A stretch of DNA of 64,000 nt from NCBI GenBank assembly GCA_020846745.1, contig JADLDI010000052.1, positions 1 through 64,000 of the forward strand, given 5' to 3'. How positions within the stretch are numbered: the stretch's first letter is position 1; every line of letters begins with the position of its first letter. Positions 16,592-24,245 of this stretch are shown piece by piece. Source of the DNA: Bryobacterales bacterium (GTDB lineage Bacteria > Acidobacteriota > Terriglobia > Bryobacterales > Bryobacteraceae). The translations under genes were made by a program, and so were the position numbers. The notes below the pieces were generated by a model. It had not been told where the DNA came from. It made no database searches and saw only the letters and a program-made list of their open reading frames with translations.

Positions 16592-16941
16592 AGACACCGC
16601 TTTCGTCGATACTGCTTGTGTTTGGGGCGTCGTTTATCGGCTCGATCGGAGCGGTGTTTCTGAAATCCGGCGCGGAGCGGTTGCACTTCGAGCTGCATTC
16701 ACTGATGCGGAACTGGCGCCTGGCGATGGGGGTGGTAGTGTTTGTGCTCTCGTCGCTGCTTTACCTGAAGGGCATCAAGCACGGCGAACTGACCATTTTG
16801 TATCCGATGGTTTCGCTCGGGTACGTGTGGACGCTGTTCTGGTCGCGGCTGTTTTTCGGCGAACCGTTGACACGCACCAAGTTTATGGGGTTGGGCATGA
16901 TCGTCTTGGGCATCGTGTTTCTGGCGTTGGGCAACCGGTAA
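16588..16941 (+). CDS. small multidrug resistance/EamA-type membrane protein, second of a pair
   Basis: About 117 residues from TTG 16588, overlapping the previous stop. Four membrane segments (ILLVFGASFIGSIGAVFL, LAMGVVVFVLSSLLYL, TILYPMVSLGYVWTLFW, FMGLGMIVLGIVFLALG) and the motif KHGELTILYPMVSLGYVW repeat those of its neighbour. Length is typical of the SMR group. Paired SMR proteins are known to need both subunits in opposite orientation. Whether this pair exports drugs or moves a lipid-linked sugar like ArnE/ArnF cannot be told from sequence; no lipid A modification genes are close. Confidence 0.8.
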   Translation: MKTPLSSILLVFGASFIGSIGAVFLKSGAERLHFELHSLMRNWRLAMGVVVFVLSSLLYLKGIKHGELTILYPMVSLGYVWTLFWSRLFFGEPLTRTKFMGLGMIVLGIVFLALGNR

Positions 16942-16953
16942 GGCGGTTCGGCA

Positions 16954-16959
16954 TATACT
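16954..16959 (+). promoter_or_regulatory. -10 element (TATACT) of the enolase-superfamily gene
   Basis: TATACT ends seven bases before ATG 16967 and no Shine-Dalgarno sequence lies between, so transcription would begin at or next to the start codon. No good -35 is seen at 16-18 bases upstream. Confidence 0.45.
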
Positions 16960-16966
16960 ATCCGGC

Positions 16967-18154
16967 ATGGTCCGCCGGACTTTTCTTGCTTCCACTCTCG
17001 GTGTACTGGCGCGCGGCGCCGGCCGGTTGCGCATTACTGACCTGAAGGTGCTGCAACTGAAGAGGTTGCGATCACATGGGTCGATTGAACCGGCGTGGAA
17101 TCCGGGCACGAAGACGGAGTTTACAACCGGTGGGGGCACGGTGGTGGAGGTCCACACTGACGGTGACGTGGTCGGCTTGGGGCCTTCGATGGACCCAGCT
17201 CTGGCGTCGGCGGTGAAGCAGCAGTTGGTCGGCAAAGATCCGTTCGACATCGAAAACCATGCGGCCCGGCTTCGGTACTATGCGGCGGGGGCGAGCTATC
17301 GCGGCAGCGCGGCGGTGGATATCGCGCTGTGGGACATCATCGGCAAGGCTTCAAACCAGCCTTTGTACAAACTGTGGGGCGGCGCCAAGGAACGCGTGCC
17401 GGCATACGCGAGCATGATCGCATTGGGGACTCCCGAAGAGCGCGCGCGTATGGCCGGGCGACTTGCCGGCGAGGGTTGGCGGGCCATCAAGCTGCGATTG
17501 CATCACGAGACCATGCGTGAGGATTTACGGACGGTGGAACTGGTGCGCAAGGCCGTAGGCGACCGCATGACCATCATGGTCGACGCCAACCAGGCGCAGT
17601 CGAGCGGGAACTGGCAACCGGGCGTCCGCTGGGAGTTCGAGCGGGCAGTTGCTACGGCGCGGGAGTTGCAGCGTATGGGTGTCTACTGGCTGGAGGAGCC
17701 ACTCCCGCGATACGACTGGGAGCACCTGGCGGAGTTGAACCGGCTGGTCGAGATACCGATCGCGGGTGGTGAGAACAATCGCGGCTTACACGAGTTCCGC
17801 GAAATGGTGGAGCGCGGCGTCTACGACATATTGCAGCCGGAGAGCCTGGTGACGGAAGGGATCACGTGTTTGCGCAAGATCGGCGCACTGGCCGAGGCGT
17901 GGGGCAAGCGCGTTGTGCCGCATCATGGCGGGGGAGACATCGGGACGATTGCGCACCTACACCTGGTATGCGCCTGGCCGCATGCACCGTATTTTGAGTT
18001 ACTGCACGATCCGCCGGTGGGGAGTTACTTGCACCGGTTCGGGATACTGGCGGATGCGCCGAAGGTGGATGGCGAGGGATATTTGAAGCCGCCGGACCGG
18101 CCGGGGATTGGAGTGCGGTTGGCGGAGGGGATTGTGGAGCGGCAGGTGGGGTGA
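16967..18154 (+). CDS. mandelate racemase/muconate lactonizing enzyme (enolase superfamily)
   Basis: A 395-residue enzyme with an N-terminal RRTFLAST stretch that looks like a Tat or weak signal sequence, followed by the enolase-superfamily capping domain and barrel. Catalytic features: WRAIKLRLHH (KxR-type base), IMVDANQAQ (first metal Asp), YWLEEPLPRYDW (Glu), GGENN (Glu) and VVPHHGGGDIG (His base). These fit the mandelate racemase subgroup or acid-sugar dehydratases. Substrate unknown. It follows the transporter pair by 25 bases but has its own -10 at 16954. Confidence 0.88.
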   Translation: MVRRTFLASTLGVLARGAGRLRITDLKVLQLKRLRSHGSIEPAWNPGTKTEFTTGGGTVVEVHTDGDVVGLGPSMDPALASAVKQQLVGKDPFDIENHAARLRYYAAGASYRGSAAVDIALWDIIGKASNQPLYKLWGGAKERVPAYASMIALGTPEERARMAGRLAGEGWRAIKLRLHHETMREDLRTVELVRKAVGDRMTIMVDANQAQSSGNWQPGVRWEFERAVATARELQRMGVYWLEEPLPRYDWEHLAELNRLVEIPIAGGENNRGLHEFREMVERGVYDILQPESLVTEGITCLRKIGALAEAWGKRVVPHHGGGDIGTIAHLHLVCAWPHAPYFELLHDPPVGSYLHRFGILADAPKVDGEGYLKPPDRPGIGVRLAEGIVERQVG

Positions 18155-18179
18155 TCAGGTGGCGAGCTGACTGGAGCCC

Positions 18180-18629
18180 TCAACTGTGGGGGCGTAGCCG
18201 AGGATGGGTGAATGTGATGGGCTCAAAGCTGAATGATAAGCGCCCGAACTCTGGGTGCGCAGGGTTTAGGATGTAGTTGTACCCGGAAATGGACATCGTT
18301 GCAGAAGGCACACGCAGGACGGCGTGCCTACAATCCTGTACCCATCTGGTGCCTAACTCCGCCGTAATTTCTTCTGGGACCAAGTTGGGCCAACCCTCGG
18401 GAATGTCCAAAGATCCGATCTCGACGTCATCTGGAATATCAACCTGAATCCCAACATAGTCTTCCGGAATACCCCCGTGATGGACTATCACTTCCATTGC
18501 CGTCAACGTCGAGCTTTCAGAGGTATAAATGACCGCGGTTCCTCTTTGATTCCATCTGCCCCCGGTGAGTTTTGCGCCTTCGCTGTTGATCAAAGGGTGT
18601 CTGCTGGACTGCAGACGCCATACCAGCAT
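18180..18629 (-). CDS. RES-domain toxin (NAD-degrading type)
   Basis: A 149-residue cytoplasmic protein with the RES domain pattern: VWRLQSSRHP near the start, AKLTGGRWNQRGTAVIYTSES with the conserved R...G.RWN and Y..S, LTAMEVIVH with the catalytic-region Glu, and VPSATMSISGYNYILNPAHPEF near the end. RES toxins of MbcT type phosphorylyse or hydrolyse NAD. Its ATG overlaps the stop of the upstream gene by one base (TAATG), the usual antitoxin-toxin coupling. Fully typical length. Intact key residues suggest a working toxin. Confidence 0.9.
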   Translation of the reverse strand: MLVWRLQSSRHPLINSEGAKLTGGRWNQRGTAVIYTSESSTLTAMEVIVHHGGIPEDYVGIQVDIPDDVEIGSLDIPEGWPNLVPEEITAELGTRWVQDCRHAVLRVPSATMSISGYNYILNPAHPEFGRLSFSFEPITFTHPRLRPHS

Positions 18630-18958
18630 TAGTACACGCCGTGCTCAATCTTCTGCAGCACGAGCTGTACCTGCCGACGACCGCCCGCTGTTGACATCAG
18701 CGAGTACGGAGTTTGGTTTCCAAGCGAAGGAATCTTGCTTCGCATCCAGCGTGCGACTTGGTCCATCCCAAGTACATCCTTGGCCTTCCGTACGATTTCG
18801 ACCTCGTCTAGTTCTTGCAGTTCACTTTCAGCTTCTAATTCAGGGTGGTCACTGCTCTGTGCCAATGTAGGAACTTCCCCCAAGTGTGAGACACCGATCG
18901 CGCCAGCGGCCATGACCGCCTCCGATTTTGAACGCTTAGTCTCGCGAACTCGGCCCAT
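18629..18958 (-). CDS. Xre/MbcA/ParS-type antitoxin of the RES toxin
   Basis: A 109-residue protein whose second half fits the toxin-binding domain of this antitoxin class (DUF2384): VLGMDQVARWMRSKIPSLGNQTPYSLMSTAGGRRQVQLVLQKIEHGVY read in pieces, with the typical 'W....P.L.G..P..ll.t..G...V...L..ie.G'. The N-terminus is short for a full helix-turn-helix and may be a reduced DNA-binding part. ATG 18958 has no Shine-Dalgarno sequence, and TATAAT on the minus strand ends six bases upstream, so the mRNA is probably leaderless. Partner toxin overlaps by one base. Confidence 0.85.
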   Translation of the reverse strand: MGRVRETKRSKSEAVMAAGAIGVSHLGEVPTLAQSSDHPELEAESELQELDEVEIVRKAKDVLGMDQVARWMRSKIPSLGNQTPYSLMSTAGGRRQVQLVLQKIEHGVY

Positions 18959-18964
18959 GCCAAT

Positions 18965-18970
18965 ATTATA
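18965..18970 (-). promoter_or_regulatory. -10 element (TATAAT) of the RES/Xre module
   Basis: A perfect TATAAT on the minus strand (plus-strand ATTATA) with exactly six bases to ATG 18958. The start of transcription would coincide with the A of the start codon. A consensus -35 is not seen. Confidence 0.6.
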
Positions 18971-19001
18971 GATGCTCTGGAACCGCGTACTCGGGTAGCG
19001 A

Positions 19002-19940
19002 CTAACTCGCCACCGGCGACCCGGCGAGACGCAGCATTTCCCGGATCGATTCGTGGCTTTTCCAGATCTGGACGTCGCCGAAGATGTGGGTCTCTAAGCC
19101 GATCTGCCCCTGGTAGCCGTCCCGTTCCAGGCGGCGGAAGATGGCGTTCCAGTCCATCATTTCTTCCCCCGGCAGGATGGAGCGCGCTTTGACCTGGACG
19201 TTCCAGATCCGCTTTGTGGGCAGCATTTGGTAACCGTCGGGGAAGGCGACTTCGTTTTGATGCGCGGCGTTATGCGGGTCCCAGTTGATGCCGACCGATT
19301 TGTGGGGAATGTGCTTCAGCAGGGCCACCAATTCGGCATTGCTGCCGACATTGCACGCGCCTTCGTTTTCGATCAGCAGTTGGACCTTTTCACGAGCGGC
19401 AATCTCGGCTAGTTCGGTGATGATGCCGGCGATCTTCGGCCAGAGTTGTTCCTGCTCTTTGCACCGCATGAAGGTGAACACGCGGATTTTGGTGCAGCCG
19501 AAGGTGTGGGCGAAGTCGAGGGCGCGGCGGAGTTCGTCTTTACGGCGTTCGAAGCGGCCGTCGAGTTTGGTGCGCGGGTTGGTGGGAGTAGTACCGGGCA
19601 GCATGTACTTGAGCATGCTGGTGTTGAGGAACGAGAGCTTCACGCCGCCGTCGCGGAATTCCTGGGCCGCCTGCTTCACTTCATCAGGCGGCAGCATGAA
19701 GTACTCTTTGCCGCCGTTCGGGACCGAGCGGACTTCGAGCCATTGCAGTCCGTATTGCTGGGCGAAGGCGATGGCGCCCTTGGGGCTGCGGGCGATTTCG
19801 TCGGTGATGGCGGACAATCGCGACCGGTCGATGCGATTGCCGGCAGCCCTAAGCGGCGCGGCAGCGGCAGCGGCGGCGGCAAGCGAGGCGCCGAGCATGC
19901 TGCGACGCGAAAGAGGCTTATTGAGGCTTGGCAAATGCAC
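19002..19940 (-). CDS. Tat-exported sugar phosphate isomerase/epimerase-like protein
   Basis: About 312 residues starting at GTG 19940, which has GGGAG nine bases upstream inside the end of the previous gene (23-base overlap). The N-terminus LSRRSMLGASLAAAAAAAA is a twin-arginine signal. The rest is a xylose-isomerase-like TIM barrel: LQWLEVRSVP, SFLNTSML, IRVFTFMRCKEQ, VQLLIENEGACNVGS (metal Glu), SVGINWDPHNAAH (Asp, His), WNVQVKA and GQIGLETHIFGD (Glu). Metal ligands look intact. Acidobacteria carry many such exported paralogues; substrate unknown. Placed at the end of the M16 protease operon. Confidence 0.8.
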   Translation of the reverse strand: MHLPSLNKPLSRRSMLGASLAAAAAAAAPLRAAGNRIDRSRLSAITDEIARSPKGAIAFAQQYGLQWLEVRSVPNGGKEYFMLPPDEVKQAAQEFRDGGVKLSFLNTSMLKYMLPGTTPTNPRTKLDGRFERRKDELRRALDFAHTFGCTKIRVFTFMRCKEQEQLWPKIAGIITELAEIAAREKVQLLIENEGACNVGSNAELVALLKHIPHKSVGINWDPHNAAHQNEVAFPDGYQMLPTKRIWNVQVKARSILPGEEMMDWNAIFRRLERDGYQGQIGLETHIFGDVQIWKSHESIREMLRLAGSPVAS

Positions 19941-22077
19941 TATCCGGAACTCCCGTATTGACCTTGATTTCAGCGATTCGCTGTTCAACGGCCTTCTTGC
20001 CATTATTGGTCATTACGGAACGGAAAGGAAGCTTGACGCCTTCCACTTCCCGGAGGTCAGATAAGCTCTCGGTGATCTCGCCGGCGCCGGCCATTGGGAC
20101 CTGGCCCTGATAAATCTTGCCGGCGAGCAGTCCGGTAGCGGGGTCGATGAGGACGCGGACCTGGAACTTGTTGGCTTCGTTCTTCACGAGTACCGCTTCG
20201 ACGTCTTTGCCGTCGAGCTTGGTTTTGCCGAGCGACTGGACGGTGTAGCCCGGTTGGTCGAAGTGGTTGAGCAGGGCGATGGTCTCGCGCAGTGTCGTGT
20301 TGCGCGCCTGGTCGACCATGTTGGACATGTCGCGAACGCCTTGCGGCGATTTGAGCCAAACGGTCTTGCCGTCGAAGCCCTGCTGGATCTCTCCCATCGG
20401 GGTGGTCATCTTCATGAGCGACTTGCCGGCGGTGGAGATCGTCGCTTCCGACTTCATCGGGAATTCGCCCTGCGGGGTGTTGACCGTCAGGTCGAGCTTA
20501 GAGACGTAGTCTTTGACTTTGGCAATGGCCGGACCGCCGTGGGCGGCGCGAGCCTTTTCGAGCAGCGCACGTCCGGCGTTGGCGGATTCCGGGGTGCTCT
20601 CTTTCACTTCTTCACCCTTGGGCGGCGGGATGGAGATGTCGATTTCGCTGACGGGGCCGAGGGTGTTGAGCGGCTTATCGAAGTCCTTTGGTTTGCCGAG
20701 GACGAGGGTAACGAAGCCGTTGTCGTTGAGGTACTGGCGGGCGACGCGGCTTACGTCCGCCTTGGTGACCTTCTCCACCGCGGCGCGGGACTTCTGGAGG
20801 AAGTCTGCCGGATAGCCGTAATACGCGTAGGTGAGCAGGCGGCCGACGATCTTGCCGGTGGAGTCGTAGTCAAACGCTTCGCCTTTGAGGATGCTGTCCT
20901 TGGCAAGTTTGAGTTCGTCGTCGGTCACCTCGGTGTCGCGCATCCTGGTAATCTCTTCGCGCATAAGGCTGAGCGCCTTCACCGTCGATTCGCTCTTGGT
21001 GCTGACGCTGGCGAACCAACTGCCGGGACGGTCGAACTGGGCGGAGTATCCGGCATAGGCGGCGTAGGCCAAACCTTCCTTGGTACGGATGCGCTGGAAG
21101 AGGCGGGAACTGAAGCCGCCGCCGAGGATCTGGGTCATGACGCGGAGGGAAGCGTAGTCCGGATCGTTGTACTGGCCGAGCAGCATGCCGATGTCGATGG
21201 TGGACTGGTTGATGTCGTCTTTGGTGATCTGGTAGAGACCTTTGGCTTGGGCGGCGCGGTCGACCGGCGGGACCGGCGGTTTGGGCTTGCCGCCCTTTGG
21301 CCACGACCCAAACGTGCGCTCGATGAGCGCTTTCATATCGGCAGCTTTGAAGTCGCCCCACACGGCCATGTAGGTGCTTTCGGGTTGGAAGTACTGCTTG
21401 TGATAGTCGATCAGGTCCTGGCGGGCGATCGAGTCGACATCGGTGTACTCGACCAAAGCGGCGTAAGGGCTGTTCTTGCCGTAGAGCAGGCGGCCCATTT
21501 CGCGGTAGTGAATGGCGTCGGCACTGTCGTTGCGGCGCGAGATGGAGTCGCGCATGTCGATTTTGGCGAGGTCGATCTTCTCTTGGGGGAAGGCCGGGTT
21601 GCGCATCACATCGGCCAGGATGGTGATACCCTTTTCGGCATCTTCGCGGAGGACGAAGACCGAACCGGACGCCGAGGCGCCGCCCGAGGAGGTTTCGACG
21701 GAGGCGGCCAGCCGGTCGAGTTCTTTGTCAAGGTCGTCGCCGGAACGCGAGGTGGTGCCGCCGGTGCGCATGACTTTGAGCGTGATGTCGGACAAACCGC
21801 CTTTGTTTGCGGGATCATACCGGTCGCCCGCGCGGACCAGCGCCTGTGCGTTTACTACGGGGATCTCGTGGTCTTCCACCAGGAAGATCGTCATGCCATT
21901 GGGAAGCGTGTAGCGCTCGACCGGGGGAATCTTGATCGGGTTGAGCGGGGGGTATTTGAGGTCCTTGTAGCTGGGCGGGACGGTTCCGCCGTAAGTTGGT
22001 TTCGCGGTGGTGGCCGGACGTTGCTGTGCGAGGGCCAGGGCGGCGAGGGTGAAGGACAGGATCAAGCGGCGGGTCAT
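19918..22077 (-). CDS. M16-family peptidase homologue without the zinc site, fused to a LolA-like domain
   Basis: A 719-residue exported protein (signal LSFTLAALALAQ). Residues about 50-480 are two M16 (pitrilysin-like) domains: YTLPNGMTIFLVEDHEIPVV and VVNAQALVRAGDRYDPANKGGLSDI, then SSRLFQRIRTKEGLAYAAYAGY. At the site of the HxxEH zinc motif it reads GLSDITLKV, so it should be catalytically inactive. Residues about 500-719 resemble LolA/LolB-like beta domains (LDLTVNTPQGEFPMKSEATIS...). It is 17 bases downstream of an active M16 gene; the two likely form a heterodimer like the processing peptidase alpha/beta pair. Confidence 0.85.
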   Translation of the reverse strand: MTRRLILSFTLAALALAQQRPATTAKPTYGGTVPPSYKDLKYPPLNPIKIPPVERYTLPNGMTIFLVEDHEIPVVNAQALVRAGDRYDPANKGGLSDITLKVMRTGGTTSRSGDDLDKELDRLAASVETSSGGASASGSVFVLREDAEKGITILADVMRNPAFPQEKIDLAKIDMRDSISRRNDSADAIHYREMGRLLYGKNSPYAALVEYTDVDSIARQDLIDYHKQYFQPESTYMAVWGDFKAADMKALIERTFGSWPKGGKPKPPVPPVDRAAQAKGLYQITKDDINQSTIDIGMLLGQYNDPDYASLRVMTQILGGGFSSRLFQRIRTKEGLAYAAYAGYSAQFDRPGSWFASVSTKSESTVKALSLMREEITRMRDTEVTDDELKLAKDSILKGEAFDYDSTGKIVGRLLTYAYYGYPADFLQKSRAAVEKVTKADVSRVARQYLNDNGFVTLVLGKPKDFDKPLNTLGPVSEIDISIPPPKGEEVKESTPESANAGRALLEKARAAHGGPAIAKVKDYVSKLDLTVNTPQGEFPMKSEATISTAGKSLMKMTTPMGEIQQGFDGKTVWLKSPQGVRDMSNMVDQARNTTLRETIALLNHFDQPGYTVQSLGKTKLDGKDVEAVLVKNEANKFQVRVLIDPATGLLAGKIYQGQVPMAGAGEITESLSDLREVEGVKLPFRSVMTNNGKKAVEQRIAEIKVNTGVPDSAFAKPQ

Positions 22078-22094
22078 CTTTTATTGCTCCGGTT

Positions 22095-23585
22095 TTATTG
22101 CTCCGGCTCCAGGTAGGCAACGGTTTTGTTCTTGTCGACGAAGATATCTTTGGCCACGCGCTGGATGTCCTGTGGGGTGACCGCACTGATTTTGTCGAGG
22201 TAGCGGAAGAGGTTCCGCCAGTCTCCGGTGAGGACCTGGTATTGGGCCATGGCGGAGGCCATTGACGTGTTGGAGGCCATTAGCGTGGTGATGCCGGCTT
22301 TGGCGCGGTTCTTCACGCCTTCCAACTCTTCCGGTTTTACCAGTTCGGTCTTGAGGCGGTCGATCTCGACCTGGATTTCCTTCTCGACATCCTGGTTGGT
22401 CTTACCGGGAGCGGGCAACCCATAGAAAGCGAACAGGCCAGGGTACTTGATGCCGGGGAATCCGGTGAATCCGGCCACCTGCACGCAGACCTTCTTCTTG
22501 TTGACCAGAGTATCGTAGAGGCGGGAGGAGCGGCCGTCGGACAGCAGGGAGGAGAGGGCGTCGTAAATGGCGTAGTCCGGATGATTGATGCCGACCTGGT
22601 GGAACCCTTCGAGGAACAGCCGCTGGGCCTTGGCACGCAGGATGATGCGGCGTTCCACCTGTTGCGGCGGCTCGATGGTGCGGAGCGGCTCAGGTTTCGG
22701 TCGCGACGGGATGCGGGCCATGTATTTCTCAGCCAGTGCCCGGATCTGCTTCGGGTCCACATCGCCGACAACGACGCTCGTGAGGTTCGAGGGACCGTAA
22801 TAGGTTTTGAAGAACTGCTCGGCATCGTCGCGGGTGAACGCCGACAGGTCGCTCATGTAGCCGACGGTCGGCTGGCCGTACGGATGGGCGAGGTAAGCGG
22901 CGTGGAGGGTTTCTTCGACGAGGCGGCCGATCGGGTTAGAGTCGGTGCGCATCCGGCGCTCTTCCCGAACTACGCCCGCTTCCTTATAGAACTCGCGCAG
23001 GACGGGTTCGAAGAACCGCTCCGATTCCAGCCAAAACCACAGTTCCGCGGAGTTGGAGGGCAGGGAAAAGAAGTAATCCGTACGGTCCCAGGAGGTGGAG
23101 GCGTTGAGACCGCGCCCGCCGGCCTCTTCGATGGCTCTGCCAAATTCATTGGGAATGATGAACTTACCCGCCGCTTCCTGGGCAGTTTGGAAGGCGTCTT
23201 CCAGCTTGGCGATGGTCGCCTTGTCGCCGCCGCCCATCTTGGTCTTCTCGGCTTGAAGGGCTTTGAAGGCTTCGTCGACGCGGGCGAGGGCTTTCACCTC
23301 TTCGGCGTAGTTCTTGGTCCCGATCCGTTTGCTGCCCTTGAAGGCCATGTGCTCGAACATGTGCGCCATGCCGGTGATGCCGCGAACGTCACGGTCAGAG
23401 CCGACATCGGCGTAGGTGTAGAAGGCGGCCACGGGCGCCTGGTGGCGCTCGAGGACGATGAACTTCCAGCCGTTGGAGAGTGTGAATTCAGTGAGCCGCT
23501 TTTCGACTGCGGCGAGGTTGTCCTGCGCCGGTGCCACGAGTGCGGTAAGGCACAGCGTGAACGCAAACGTATAGAGGGGTCGCAT
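22095..23585 (-). CDS. active M16-family zinc peptidase (pitrilysin-like)
   Basis: A 496-residue exported protease with a signal peptide ending in APAQ. The zinc motif HMFEH (HxxEH, 75-79) is in MAHMFEHMAFKGS; the downstream Glu ligand falls in the VREERRMRTDSN region. The C-terminal M16 domain has GRSSRLYDTLVNKKKVCVQVAGF. Fold, order and length match a two-domain subunit. It precedes the inactive partner gene in one operon. Probable role is periplasmic peptide degradation or protein processing. Confidence 0.9.
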   Translation of the reverse strand: MRPLYTFAFTLCLTALVAPAQDNLAAVEKRLTEFTLSNGWKFIVLERHQAPVAAFYTYADVGSDRDVRGITGMAHMFEHMAFKGSKRIGTKNYAEEVKALARVDEAFKALQAEKTKMGGGDKATIAKLEDAFQTAQEAAGKFIIPNEFGRAIEEAGGRGLNASTSWDRTDYFFSLPSNSAELWFWLESERFFEPVLREFYKEAGVVREERRMRTDSNPIGRLVEETLHAAYLAHPYGQPTVGYMSDLSAFTRDDAEQFFKTYYGPSNLTSVVVGDVDPKQIRALAEKYMARIPSRPKPEPLRTIEPPQQVERRIILRAKAQRLFLEGFHQVGINHPDYAIYDALSSLLSDGRSSRLYDTLVNKKKVCVQVAGFTGFPGIKYPGLFAFYGLPAPGKTNQDVEKEIQVEIDRLKTELVKPEELEGVKNRAKAGITTLMASNTSMASAMAQYQVLTGDWRNLFRYLDKISAVTPQDIQRVAKDIFVDKNKTVAYLEPEQ

Positions 23586-23680
23586 GTCAGGTTGGGTTAG
23601 CGCGCGAAACAGATAAGACGAGGGTAGCTAACCAAACGTTCCGTTGGCAAACGAAGGAAAGTTGCGGGCGGCGGCGTCCG

Positions 23681-24172
23681 TTAGCCGTAGAGGTCAAACA
23701 GGGACGGCCGGGCATCCTGATTTTCGGTGTACTTCTTCAGGATGTCCATCTGGGCGCGGGATTCCATTTGGGCGGCGGCGGCGGCCACGGCACGGTCCTG
23801 CGACGAAGGGTCGGCGGGCGCGCTGGCCGCAGCCTGGATGACGCGGGCTTTGCGGATGGTGGCTTCCGGATCGCCCGGGACGGGTGAAGTGTCGATGGGC
23901 ACCTCACCGGCGACGGCGTAGCGCTGGCCGTCGGGACCCGTCGTGTACTGGAAGCTTGCTCCGCCTGTCGCGTAGGCTCCGGCGGCGGCGAGGTGGGCCT
24001 GCTCGTGGGCATGGACGTCGCGGTCGATCTTCTTCAGCTTTTCAAGCTGTTGCAACTGCTGGATGGTGTGCTGGGCGTTCTTCTGGCGGGTGCGGCTGCG
24101 GAGAGTTTCAGCAAACCCGCTGGGGGCGGCGAGCGAGTCGATAGCCGAAACTGGTCCAATAGCGGACAGCAT
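23681..24172 (-). CDS. SprA-related putative metalloprotease
   Basis: A 163-residue protein with the SprA-family block: KKIDRDVHAHEQAHLAAAG containing the HxxxH-like HEQAH site, then GGASFQYTTGPDGQRYAVAGEVPIDTSPVPGDPEATIRKARVIQAAASAPADPSSQDRAVAAAA in segments (family signature 'GP.G..YA..GEV.ID...v.gdP..T..k...i..AA.aPa.PS.qD..VAa.A'). No signal peptide is obvious. Relatives are called putative metalloproteases but their function is untested. It is separated from the M16 genes by about 95 bases and may be independent. Confidence 0.8.
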   Translation of the reverse strand: MLSAIGPVSAIDSLAAPSGFAETLRSRTRQKNAQHTIQQLQQLEKLKKIDRDVHAHEQAHLAAAGAYATGGASFQYTTGPDGQRYAVAGEVPIDTSPVPGDPEATIRKARVIQAAASAPADPSSQDRAVAAAAAQMESRAQMDILKKYTENQDARPSLFDLYG

Positions 24173-24210
24173 TCCGCTTATTCATATCGACCCGGACGCA
24201 AAACCTCTTA

Positions 24211-24216
24211 TATAAT
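24211..24216 (+). promoter_or_regulatory. -10 element (TATAAT) of the PSD1/DUF1501 operon
   Basis: Perfect TATAAT 30 bases before the TTG start of the next gene, with GGGAGG (24235-24240) as ribosome binding site five bases before the start. Unlike the leaderless cases elsewhere in the window, this promoter gives a normal short leader. No clear -35. Confidence 0.5.
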
Positions 24217-24245
24217 TCCGACAAGCCCATTTCTGGGAGGGCACT

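Noticed and set aside
20254-22116. 620-codon open frame on the plus strand opposite the M16 homologue, and similar long antisense frames (167-1180 minus, 8699-9607 plus, 33360-34442 plus, 34569-35774 plus)
   Set aside because: Their translations are Gly/Asp/Val/Glu-rich or Arg/Pro-rich with no domain features, while the opposite strand encodes clear protein families; they are shadows of GC-rich codon use.
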